Shown: positions 1-4,982 of the stretch, piece by piece
How the letters are laid out: each line of letters begins with the position of its first letter
Position numbering within the stretch: position 1 is the stretch's first letter
DNA from: CAYRYU01 sp964428355
Lineage (GTDB): Bacteria; Muiribacteriota; Ozemobacteria; Ozemobacterales; Ozemobacteraceae
DNA length: 5,129 bases
Reading direction: 5' to 3'
Assembly (NCBI GenBank): GCA_964428355.1
Contig: CAYRYU010000198.1
Location: 1 to 5,129 of the forward strand
Program-made: the position numbers and the translations under genes
Notes under the pieces: model-generated
Told to the model about the DNA's origin: nothing
What the model saw: the letters and a program-made list of their open reading frames with translations, nothing else
The model's database searches: none

Positions 1-10
1 GGGGGGGGAA

Positions 11-40
11 GGGCCTGCCCTCCTCCGTGAAGACAGGCCC
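11..40. repeat. Inverted repeat, 7-bp arms
   Basis: GGGCCTG at 11-17 pairs perfectly with CAGGCCC at 34-40 across a 16-base loop. The stem is very GC-rich. Read on the minus strand it lies about 320 bases past the stop of the orphan gene and is followed by TTCCCCCCCC rather than a T-run, so it is not a classical intrinsic terminator. It could still act as a transcript-end stabilising hairpin, or belong to a neighbouring unit outside the window. Confidence 0.4.
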
Positions 41-287
41 GCCGTATATGATCCGGAAAGGAATCCCGGGATAGCCTGCAAGACAAGATGACGATCCTTC
101 GTCCGTCAGAACATCCGTGATTGCGGCAGAACCCGCTTCCTTCCCTGGAACCCACAATTCCTCCCGTTTTCGGGCTGTTTCCGCTTCCCAAGCGTGCTTC
201 CCAGGGTACCGATTTTCCTGCAGAAACCGTCTCCGCAACAGGGTCCAACTCCCCGGGAGGAGCCGGTTCGGCCGAAACTGGCGCGGC

Positions 288-313
288 GGGAAAACCGGAA
301 ACCGGGAAATCGG
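288..313. repeat. Degenerate short tandem repeat
   Basis: Three adjacent imperfect units, GGGAAAACC, GGAAACC and GGGAAATC, follow each other directly and end in GG. The pattern is visible by eye but short, and it may be chance in purine-rich sequence. No function is assigned. Confidence 0.3.
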
Positions 314-363
314 ATTTTCAATGAGCTTGTTCGCAAAGCCTGGAGAAAGGGTTCCCCCGGATC

Positions 364-1434
364 CTAGACTATGGTTTCAAGCAGTTCGCCGTCGGCGAAC
401 ACCGCCGAAAAGGCTGTTCCGTCCTGATCGATGTTCCAGGTTTCCGAAGTGGCCGTGTCGACCGTTTCCCCGACCGACCCGGAGGAGGTGCCCTCAAGGA
501 CTGCGCCATCCTGGCTTTTCGGGCACATTCGCCCCATCGTGGGGCTCGTGCCCTGGTCATCGCTTTCGGCGGTGGTCTCCCCGGTCTCCCCCTCCATTTT
601 CGAGATGAACTCGTCGACCATGTCGAGGAACTTCTTCATGTACCCGATCATCGAAATGGATGGCTCGGTTTTCTCCTCCTTCTTTTCGGATGCCCCTGTT
701 GCGGCATCCTGGTCGAAACGGATGATGGGGAGCTCGTTTCCGCGGTAGGTTTTGGCCTTTCCCTGGACTTTCTGGGCCGCGGTTTCCGAGTCGAGGGCAT
801 CCTGAAGGCGGAGGTAGGCGGTGTCGAGTCCGGGAAGAGTCTGGGGCATTGCCCCAGTTCCCAGCGCAGAGCCTGGTTCCGACTTGACTCCGGAATCGAC
901 GCCCAGGGTCTGTGCCAGGGAACCGACCCCGGATCTGGCCGAGGAGATGATCCTGTTCAAAAGGTCCCTGGCCTGGGCGGAATCGAGGGAGAGGGCATTC
1001 TGGGAGGTTTTCAGGAAAGTCTGGATCGGGTTTCCCTGCCATCCACCCTCCCGAAGGCAGACGGTGGGAACTTCTCGGGAAGCCTGGTTGAAAAGGCTCT
1101 GAAGCTCGGGCGATCGATTGGCGAAGTCGTTCGAAACCTTCATGAAAACCGTGAACTGGACGAGCATCCCGTCTTCGGGGACAGTCGGGATTGGACTTGC
1201 CTCTCCCGAGTTCAGAACCGCCTGGATGCTGGAATAAGCGGGTTTTGCCGGCTCGCGCACCTCGCCGGTATCGAGATTCAGGCTCCTGGGCTTTTGGAAG
1301 GTCTTGCCTGCCGTGGTTTCGAAAACTCCTTCGAAAGTGTCGCCCCGCATGTCCCTGGGCCTCGATGAAGAACCCGCCGAAGTCAGGCTTCCGGCCATGA
1401 TGCTCCTCACAAGAACTGGGTCTATGGAACTCAT
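364..1434 (-). CDS. Unrecognised soluble protein, 356 residues
   Basis: I do not recognise a family. The ATG at 1434 is chosen because a GGAGGT sits 5 bases before it; an in-frame GTG at 1533 would add 33 residues but has no comparable binding site. No signal peptide or transmembrane helix is evident. Residues 1-50 are Ser/Arg/Gly-rich and probably flexible. Residues 89-118 and 150-177 have the hydrophobic spacing of helices. Residues 178-225 look like a Gly/Ser/Pro linker, followed by a charged stretch (EKKEEKTE, 250-257). An amphipathic helix runs about 262-283 (MIGYMKKFLDMVDEF...). Then comes an acidic Thr/Ser/Gly-rich segment and a hydrophobic, acidic tail ending in GELLETIV. Cysteines occur only at 126 and 304. 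The mix of helices and low-complexity linkers would fit a scaffold or adaptor, but this is not a functional call. The codon pattern and RBS favour a real gene. A 38-codon ORF lies just upstream and may be its true N-terminus after a frameshift. Confidence 0.75.
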   Translation of the reverse strand: MSSIDPVLVRSIMAGSLTSAGSSSRPRDMRGDTFEGVFETTAGKTFQKPRSLNLDTGEVREPAKPAYSSIQAVLNSGEASPIPTVPEDGMLVQFTVFMKVSNDFANRSPELQSLFNQASREVPTVCLREGGWQGNPIQTFLKTSQNALSLDSAQARDLLNRIISSARSGVGSLAQTLGVDSGVKSEPGSALGTGAMPQTLPGLDTAYLRLQDALDSETAAQKVQGKAKTYRGNELPIIRFDQDAATGASEKKEEKTEPSISMIGYMKKFLDMVDEFISKMEGETGETTAESDDQGTSPTMGRMCPKSQDGAVLEGTSSGSVGETVDTATSETWNIDQDGTAFSAVFADGELLETIV

Positions 1435-1439
1435 ACGGC

Positions 1440-1445
1440 ACCTCC
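1440..1445 (-). promoter_or_regulatory. Ribosome binding site deciding the start at 1434
   Basis: On the minus strand GGAGGT is followed by the five bases GCCGT and then ATG. This is a near-perfect Shine-Dalgarno sequence at workable spacing. It favours the ATG at 1434 over the longer in-frame GTG start at 1533. The same bases read through in that frame as Trp-Arg-Cys, so they are not incompatible with a longer protein. Confidence 0.65.
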
Positions 1446-1453
1446 AGAAATTC

Positions 1454-1570
1454 TCAGCGTCCACGGTGAAGGAGAGGACGATCGCCGCTCCGGGACGGGA
1501 CGTCGAGGATCCAGTCCCATTTCTTCCACTCACCGGATTTCGAAACCTTTGTCCGAGTCGTCGCTTCCAT
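1454..1570 (-). CDS. Short 38-codon ORF with strong RBS: leader peptide or frameshifted N-terminus
   Basis: An ATG at 1570 follows AAGGAGG by 7 bases, the best Shine-Dalgarno site in the window, and opens a 38-codon frame ending in TGA at 1454, 19 bases before the ATG of the 356-residue gene. The first half (MEATTRTKVSKSGEWKKWDW, continuing ILDV) looks protein-like and is Trp-rich. The second half (PSRSGDRPLLHRGR) looks like out-of-frame translation. The neighbouring frame is open from 1533 and reads AAIVLSFTVDAENFW over the same bases. Skipping one C at about 1492 would give one continuous protein of 401 residues joined to the downstream gene. The ORF is therefore either a small translationally coupled leader, or the N-terminus of the downstream protein split by a real or artefactual frameshift. 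I recognise no family. Confidence 0.45.
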   Translation of the reverse strand: MEATTRTKVSKSGEWKKWDWILDVPSRSGDRPLLHRGR

Positions 1571-1577
1571 GGGATTG

Positions 1578-1584
1578 CCTCCTT
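1578..1584 (-). promoter_or_regulatory. Strong ribosome binding site for the 38-codon ORF
   Basis: The minus strand reads AAGGAGG, then CAATCCC, then ATG. Seven matching bases at 7-base spacing are unlikely to be chance next to an ATG, and this is the main reason the short ORF at 1570-1454 is called. Confidence 0.6.
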
Positions 1585-1628
1585 ATCTTTCAGGCCGCAG
1601 TGCGGGCTATCCTGGTTTCTTGACCTCT

Positions 1629-1634
1629 ATTATC
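1629..1634 (-). promoter_or_regulatory. Possible -10 box for the leader ORF and orphan gene
   Basis: GATAAT on the minus strand matches five of six bases of the TATAAT consensus and lies about 58 bases before the ATG at 1570. No good -35 box exists at 16-18 bases; the nearest TTGTCG is 21 bases away. An imperfect dyad (1636-1653) abuts it. This is a weak candidate only. Confidence 0.2.
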
Positions 1635-1784
1635 TCCATCGACTTCCGATTGGTCCGACAAGAGCCGGGAAAATGGCGGAATTCATGTCGATTAAGCCGG
1701 TTTGCTCTCGAAATCGCCGCTTTTCGGCCCATTTTAGCCGTGCGAAAAAACTTTCGGGGAAAAACATAGATCGGGCTGAAGGGA

Positions 1785-1812
1785 TTCCCCGGGCTGGAAA
1801 AATCCTGGGGAA
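1785..1812 (-). terminator. Terminator-like hairpin after the ABC1 kinase gene
   Basis: TTCCCC at 1785-1790 pairs with GGGGAA at 1807-1812, and two more pairs (1792-1793 with 1804-1805) extend it past one mismatch, giving a nine-position stem around a ten-base loop. It starts 6 bases after the minus-strand stop codon at 1818. No T-run follows directly; the nearest minus-strand T-runs are 20-40 bases further on. It may be a weak intrinsic terminator or a 3'-end stabilising hairpin. Confidence 0.35.
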
Positions 1813-1817
1813 AGCCT

Positions 1818-3530
1818 CTAGAGCGGATCTTGCGGTTTCACCGCAGCGCGGATGAGTCGCAGTGCCAAGATTGCTGCGGCTCCGTACCCGACGAGGCCAA
1901 GGAAAAAAGTGACGGGAATTCCCAGAACCGTGTATTCGAGGTGCGCGGTCGATATGAAAACGGCCGAACTGAGAAGGAGGGCGCAGATCACGAAGCCAGC
2001 GGTGAGCTTGTCTACGATCTTCTCGATATTCCCGAGAAACTGGTGCTGGCCGGTCTGCTCCACCTTCACCTTCAGATCACCGCCCTGGAGGTCTTCCAGG
2101 ATCGTCATCACGTGCTCGGGGATCATGTTCGACCAGTGATACAGCTCGATTCCGCGTTTGACGAGCTTTTTCAGGACCGCCTTCGGGGAATACCTGATTA
2201 CGACCAGGTTCCGGACGTAGGGGGAGATCTCCTCCTCGATGTCGAGGTTGGGGTCGAGATCCTTCGCCAGGCCTTCCGCGGTGAGAAGGGCTTTTCCCAT
2301 GAGCGTGTACTCGTTGGGAATCTTGAGATGATTCCGGCGGGCGCCGTCCAGGAGATCCTTGACGATCTCCGCGAACTGGATCTCCCGGATCGGGACACCG
2401 ATTATCTTGTCGAGAACCTCGATGATATCCGAGTGGAACTGGGCGTGATCGATCTTTCCCTGCCGGATTCCGATGGAGAGCAGGGCCCTCGCTATGTCTT
2501 CCACGTCATGTTGGATGAGAGCCAGGATCAGGTCTGCGATCTTGAACCGCATCCGCTCGTCCAGCCTTCCCACCATTCCCAGGTCGAGGAAAACGATCCG
2601 GTTGCCCGAAACCGCGAAGATGTTCCCGGGATGGGGGTCGGCATGGAAAAACCCGGATTCGAAGACCATCATGAAGACCGCCCGCAGGGCGAGCCTCGCA
2701 AGGACGGTTGGGTTGGACCCCACCTCGACGGCTTTCGTGATCTTGACTCCCCGGATCCGTTCCATGGTCAGGATCCGTTTGGTCGAGAAACCCCTGAACA
2801 CCTTGGGAACCGAAGCTTCGGGACAGGATTTCAGTGCGTCGGTGAACTTCTGCGAATTGCGGAGCTCGTTGCCGTAATCGAGTTCCTTGCGGATTGCCTT
2901 GTGGAACTCGTAGACGATTCCGACCGGGTCGAAGGCCCGGACCTGGGGAAAGCGCTTCGCGACCATTCCCGCGAGCAGGTACATCAGATCGATGTCGCTC
3001 TCGATGATCCGCTGTACCCCGGGCCGTTGAACCTTGACCACCACCTCGGTCCCGTCGGGAAGGGTGGCTCCGTACACCTGTCCGATCGAGGCGACTCCGA
3101 GGGGGTCCTCGTCGAACTTGGCGAAGAGCTCGCCCACGGGCTTCCCGAGTTCGGTTTCGATCTGGGCGCGGGCTTCCGCCCGGCTGAACGGTGGAACGTT
3201 GTCCTGGAGCTTCTTGAGCTCCTCGATGAAGGCCGGCGGGATCAGGTCGGGCCGGGTGCTCAGGATCTGTCCGAGCTTGATGAAAGTGGGGCCCAGATCC
3301 TGGAGGACGAGTTTCGCCCGCTCGGGAAGAGTTGGTGGGAGGCCGTTTTCCCCTTCCATTTTCGGGGTGATCGAGGCGACGATCTTGGCGAACGGGGAAT
3401 CCCCCTGCGAGAGGACGGTGACTATCTGGCCGAAACCGTGTTTCGCGAGGACCGCCAGGATTTCCCGGGCCCGGTTGAGGTCCTTGATTGCCGCCATCGG
3501 ATTGAAGGAATAGGAAACCGGATTTTCCAT
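1818..3530 (-). CDS. ubiB: AarF/UbiB (ABC1) family atypical kinase
   Basis: This 570-residue protein has the full ABC1 signature in order: KxGQ at 85-88 (KLGQILSTRPDL), the loop equivalent to the Ala-rich loop at 145-148 (GVAS, within PLGVASIGQV), the kinase lysine K166 (VVVKVQRPG), ExD at 216-218 (KELDYGNE), the catalytic HADPHPGN at 296-303, and DLG at 316-318. Two hydrophobic helices close the protein (about 509-528 and 537-557), the usual membrane anchor of bacterial members. Length is normal for the family. UbiB proteins are ATPases or kinases that support isoprenoid-quinone synthesis, acting on the cytoplasmic face of the inner membrane; the substrate is not settled. The symbol is at family level, since the quinone of this organism is unknown. 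The ATG at 3530 is the first in frame and fits the family start, though its Shine-Dalgarno is weak (GTGGGT). It lies 52 bases after the cyclase gene, probably in one operon. Confidence 0.95.
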   Translation of the reverse strand: MENPVSYSFNPMAAIKDLNRAREILAVLAKHGFGQIVTVLSQGDSPFAKIVASITPKMEGENGLPPTLPERAKLVLQDLGPTFIKLGQILSTRPDLIPPAFIEELKKLQDNVPPFSRAEARAQIETELGKPVGELFAKFDEDPLGVASIGQVYGATLPDGTEVVVKVQRPGVQRIIESDIDLMYLLAGMVAKRFPQVRAFDPVGIVYEFHKAIRKELDYGNELRNSQKFTDALKSCPEASVPKVFRGFSTKRILTMERIRGVKITKAVEVGSNPTVLARLALRAVFMMVFESGFFHADPHPGNIFAVSGNRIVFLDLGMVGRLDERMRFKIADLILALIQHDVEDIARALLSIGIRQGKIDHAQFHSDIIEVLDKIIGVPIREIQFAEIVKDLLDGARRNHLKIPNEYTLMGKALLTAEGLAKDLDPNLDIEEEISPYVRNLVVIRYSPKAVLKKLVKRGIELYHWSNMIPEHVMTILEDLQGGDLKVKVEQTGQHQFLGNIEKIVDKLTAGFVICALLLSSAVFISTAHLEYTVLGIPVTFFLGLVGYGAAAILALRLIRAAVKPQDPL

Positions 3531-3582
3531 GGACCCACTATATCAGATTTCCCGACAACCCACACCGTTAGTGACAAAGGAC

Positions 3583-4782
3583 CTATTCCACGACCCGCGT
3601 CTGGCAAATCTTGTCGTAGAAGGTCTTCTTCTCTCCGAAGAAGATCATGACGACGCCCAATCCAAGGAGGGTGATCGAGAGGGCGAAGAGAAGGCTGCGG
3701 AGAATCGCGGTCTTCCAGGTGAGAGGTGACCCATCGAGGGTCACCACCGCCGTCTGTCCTGCGATCTGGCCGGGGGTGGCGTTCTTCAGCTTCCAGAAAA
3801 TGGCGAAATACGCGCAGGTAAGGACATACGGGAAAGTCAGGTTGATGTCGATGAACCAGGCGATCAGCCCCAGGACGGTTCCCGCGAGAAGATTCGATAT
3901 GGGCAGCCAGAGAATCCGGAGGAAGAACGACCCCAGCATGATTATGGCAAAATCGATGAAGAACGTTTTGAGCCGGCTTTGGATACGGGCGTCCTTCAAC
4001 TGTTCGTGCGCGCTGATCTCGATCACGGTCTTCTGGGCAAAGGTCTGGAAGAGTTGCTTCTTCGCCTCGTTCAGGTTTTGGCCCAGATCCTGGCTCATCT
4101 GGCTGAAGTCTTTTCCCCAGTCCTTCTGGAGCATCATTCCGCTTCCGGCGGCAGTCCAGTCGTGGAGGGGAGATTCATCCCCTTCCTTCATGGCCAGGAC
4201 TTTCTCCACCAGTTTGATCAAGGGGGTGGGAATCTTGCCGAATTTCTGTTTCTCGACAGGGACCTGGTAGACCGTCACTGGTTCCGCAATCCCCTTCAAT
4301 GTCTGGGGTCCGATTTTCTCCGAAACGATTTCCCCCCGGTCCATTATCAGGTAGGTCGCTTCACTGATCCCGACCGAACCCCCCGGAAAACAGGGAAGAC
4401 TGGCCATTCTGGCGGTGACGTTGACCGCATCCCCGAAGATATCCCCTGACTCGAGGGTGACGTCACCCGAGCTGATGACGCACCGAAGGTTGAGGTTGAG
4501 GATCTGCTGGGCCTGGCGCTGATTGTATTCCCGGAGAACAAGTTGGATTACCACGGCACATATCACAGCGTCGGTTGCGCTCGAAAAGGTGCAAAGAAAA
4601 GCGTCTCCGACTGTCTTGACGATCCGTCCGCCGTGGAAGTCGATGACCGGGACCATCAATTGCGTGTGACGCCTGACGATCTGGATGATCTCGTCTCGGG
4701 AGGCGGTGGAACTCGTGGTGGAATAGCCTTGAATGTCGGTGAGCAGGATGGACAGATTTTGGGATTTTACTTTCGCCGGCAT
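3583..4782 (-). CDS. Class III adenylate/guanylate cyclase fused to a C-terminal RDD membrane domain
   Basis: The 399-residue protein starts with a cytoplasmic cyclase catalytic domain (about 8-175). All canonical residues are present: metal-binding D16 (LLTDIQGYS) and D60 (VKTVGDAF), purine-contacting K56 and D114 (SGDIFGDAVN), N121, and transition-state R125 (VNVTARM). The K/D purine pair favours ATP, hence cAMP, over GTP. The domain ends with the common TLKGIAEPVTVYQV segment. A polar linker (176-261) leads to an RDD domain (about 262-398) with R270 and D277 (RLKTFFID), a TPGQ variant of the TPGK motif (336-339), LDGSPLTW (349-356), and D390 (TFYDKICQTRVV). Hydrophobic helices lie near 273-292, 298-311, 313-330 and 359-382. 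Class III cyclases act as dimers, so membrane dimerisation through the RDD part is plausible. The start at 4782 has GAGGAT 6 bases upstream. It is probably co-transcribed with the ABC1 kinase downstream. Confidence 0.94.
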   Translation of the reverse strand: MPAKVKSQNLSILLTDIQGYSTTSSTASRDEIIQIVRRHTQLMVPVIDFHGGRIVKTVGDAFLCTFSSATDAVICAVVIQLVLREYNQRQAQQILNLNLRCVISSGDVTLESGDIFGDAVNVTARMASLPCFPGGSVGISEATYLIMDRGEIVSEKIGPQTLKGIAEPVTVYQVPVEKQKFGKIPTPLIKLVEKVLAMKEGDESPLHDWTAAGSGMMLQKDWGKDFSQMSQDLGQNLNEAKKQLFQTFAQKTVIEISAHEQLKDARIQSRLKTFFIDFAIIMLGSFFLRILWLPISNLLAGTVLGLIAWFIDINLTFPYVLTCAYFAIFWKLKNATPGQIAGQTAVVTLDGSPLTWKTAILRSLLFALSITLLGLGVVMIFFGEKKTFYDKICQTRVVE

Positions 4783-4863
4783 TTACTCATCCTCAGGGGG
4801 CAGATTGCTCCGGAAGGTCCCCGGACTCTTCGCAGGATCGTCCCCAATTATTGAGATTACCAT
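4783..4863 (-). CDS. Possible 26-residue leader ORF abutting the cyclase start
   Basis: An ATG at 4863 opens a 26-codon frame whose TAA (4785-4783) is immediately followed by the ATG of the cyclase gene. The peptide begins MVISIIGDDPAKSPG and ends NLPPEDE. The ATG overlaps the stop of a further short ORF upstream (ATGGTAA). No Shine-Dalgarno sequence precedes it, so independent initiation is doubtful; reinitiation is the only obvious route. It may simply be an untranslated leader that happens to be open. Confidence 0.2.
   Translation of the reverse strand: MVISIIGDDPAKSPGTFRSNLPPEDE
4789..4794 (-). promoter_or_regulatory. Ribosome binding site of the cyclase-RDD gene
   Basis: The minus strand reads GAGGAT followed by GAGTAA and ATG, a good Shine-Dalgarno core 6 bases before the chosen start. 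It supports the start at 4782, which also places the LLTDIQGYS cyclase motif at its usual distance from the N-terminus. Confidence 0.6.
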
Positions 4864-4982
4864 AAAGCAAGAAATCTATCGGCAAGGTCGAGGAAAAAGC
4901 GAATGTAAAAGGATAACCACACGGTCAATTTTTTTTTCCTTCCTGCCGAAAATAGGTATGTCCTTGTTTCTGTTTTCTCCAT
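4857..4982 (-). CDS. Possible 41-residue small membrane protein
   Basis: An ATG at 4982 opens a 41-codon frame beginning MEKTETRTYLFSAGRKKK, followed by a hydrophobic, aromatic-rich segment (residues 19-41) with single Arg and Asp residues and ending in FLALW. That is a positively charged N-terminus before a helix that could cross or lie on the membrane. The only possible ribosome binding site is GGGGGAA 8 bases upstream, a poor match. The sequence here is AT-rich and could equally be promoter DNA: the A9 tract that would encode KKK sits directly beside a TTGACC box. A GTG at 5039 would lengthen it to 60 residues. The call is weak. Confidence 0.2.
   Translation of the reverse strand: MEKTETRTYLFSAGRKKKLTVWLSFYIRFFLDLADRFLALW
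4902..4937 (-). promoter_or_regulatory. Candidate promoter with A-tract for the cyclase-kinase operon
   Basis: On the minus strand a run of nine A (4937-4929) runs into TTGACC (4928-4923), a close match to the -35 consensus TTGACA. A TACATT follows after 15 bases (4907-4902), matching four of six -10 bases at spacing shorter than the usual 17. An A-tract just upstream of a -35 box resembles an UP element. If used, the leader before the cyclase ATG would be roughly 110-115 bases. A weaker alternative is TTGCCG (4885-4880) with GGTAAT (4861-4856), 18 bases apart. Confidence 0.3.

Larger units (their letters stand above)
1..363. other. Gene-free region downstream of the orphan gene
   Basis: No convincing gene is visible on either strand. 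The open frames here translate to Arg-, Pro- and Ser-rich sequence without domains or good start sites, which is typical of non-coding frames in GC-rich DNA. What can be seen: a run of eight G at positions 1-8; an inverted repeat at 11-17/34-40; a perfect 10-bp palindrome (atcccgggat) at 63-72; another (ttcggccgaa) at 267-276; and a short degenerate tandem repeat at 288-313. No clear intrinsic terminator with a T-run follows the stop codon of the minus-strand gene ending at 364. The left edge may cut off a further gene, but nothing in the window shows one. Confidence 0.6.
1571..1817. other. Intergenic gap between the ABC1 kinase and the leader ORF
   Basis: No gene is supported here. Reading on the minus strand, the gap begins with a hairpin (1785-1812) just past the kinase stop. 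It contains A/T runs around 1745-1765, a TATAAT-like GATAAT (1629-1634), a dyad CCGCA-G-TGCGG (1595-1605) and the AAGGAGG ribosome binding site (1578-1584). The arrangement suits the end of one transcription unit and the start of another. Confidence 0.5.

Noticed and set aside
106..336. Minus-strand open frame of 76 codons downstream of the orphan gene
   Set aside because: It is dominated by Arg, Gly and Ser, has no ribosome binding site and resembles no protein family.
117..608. Plus-strand open frame of 163 codons at the left end
   Set aside because: It is Arg/Pro/Ser-rich without a domain, its second half is antisense to the orphan gene, and it lacks a good start site.
557..1441. Minus-strand open frame of 294 codons in another frame across the orphan gene
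   Set aside because: Its translation is rich in Arg, Gly, Pro and His, typical of an out-of-frame reading in GC-rich DNA. Its ATG lies inside the ribosome binding site region of the gene starting at 1434.
1435..1533. GTG start at 1533 extending the orphan protein by 33 residues
   Set aside because: No Shine-Dalgarno sequence precedes it, whereas the ATG at 1434 has GGAGGT at 5 bases. Part of this segment may still be coding if entered by frameshift from 1570, which is reported as a finding.
1711..1736. TAAA-N14-GGCGATTT on the minus strand, resembling a flagellar sigma-28 promoter
   Set aside because: The -10 part matches only five of eight bases of GCCGATAA, the spacing is one base short, and no flagellar gene is nearby to support it.
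1830..3650. Plus-strand open frame of 606 codons opposite the ABC1 kinase
   Set aside because: It is almost exactly antisense to a protein with every ABC1 motif. Its translation is Asp/Glu/Arg/Gly/Leu-rich with no domain, as expected from the complement of GC-rich codons.
3647..4449. Plus-strand open frames of 207 and 156 codons opposite the cyclase-RDD gene
   Set aside because: Both are antisense to a protein with a full cyclase active site and RDD motifs. Neither shows a domain of its own.
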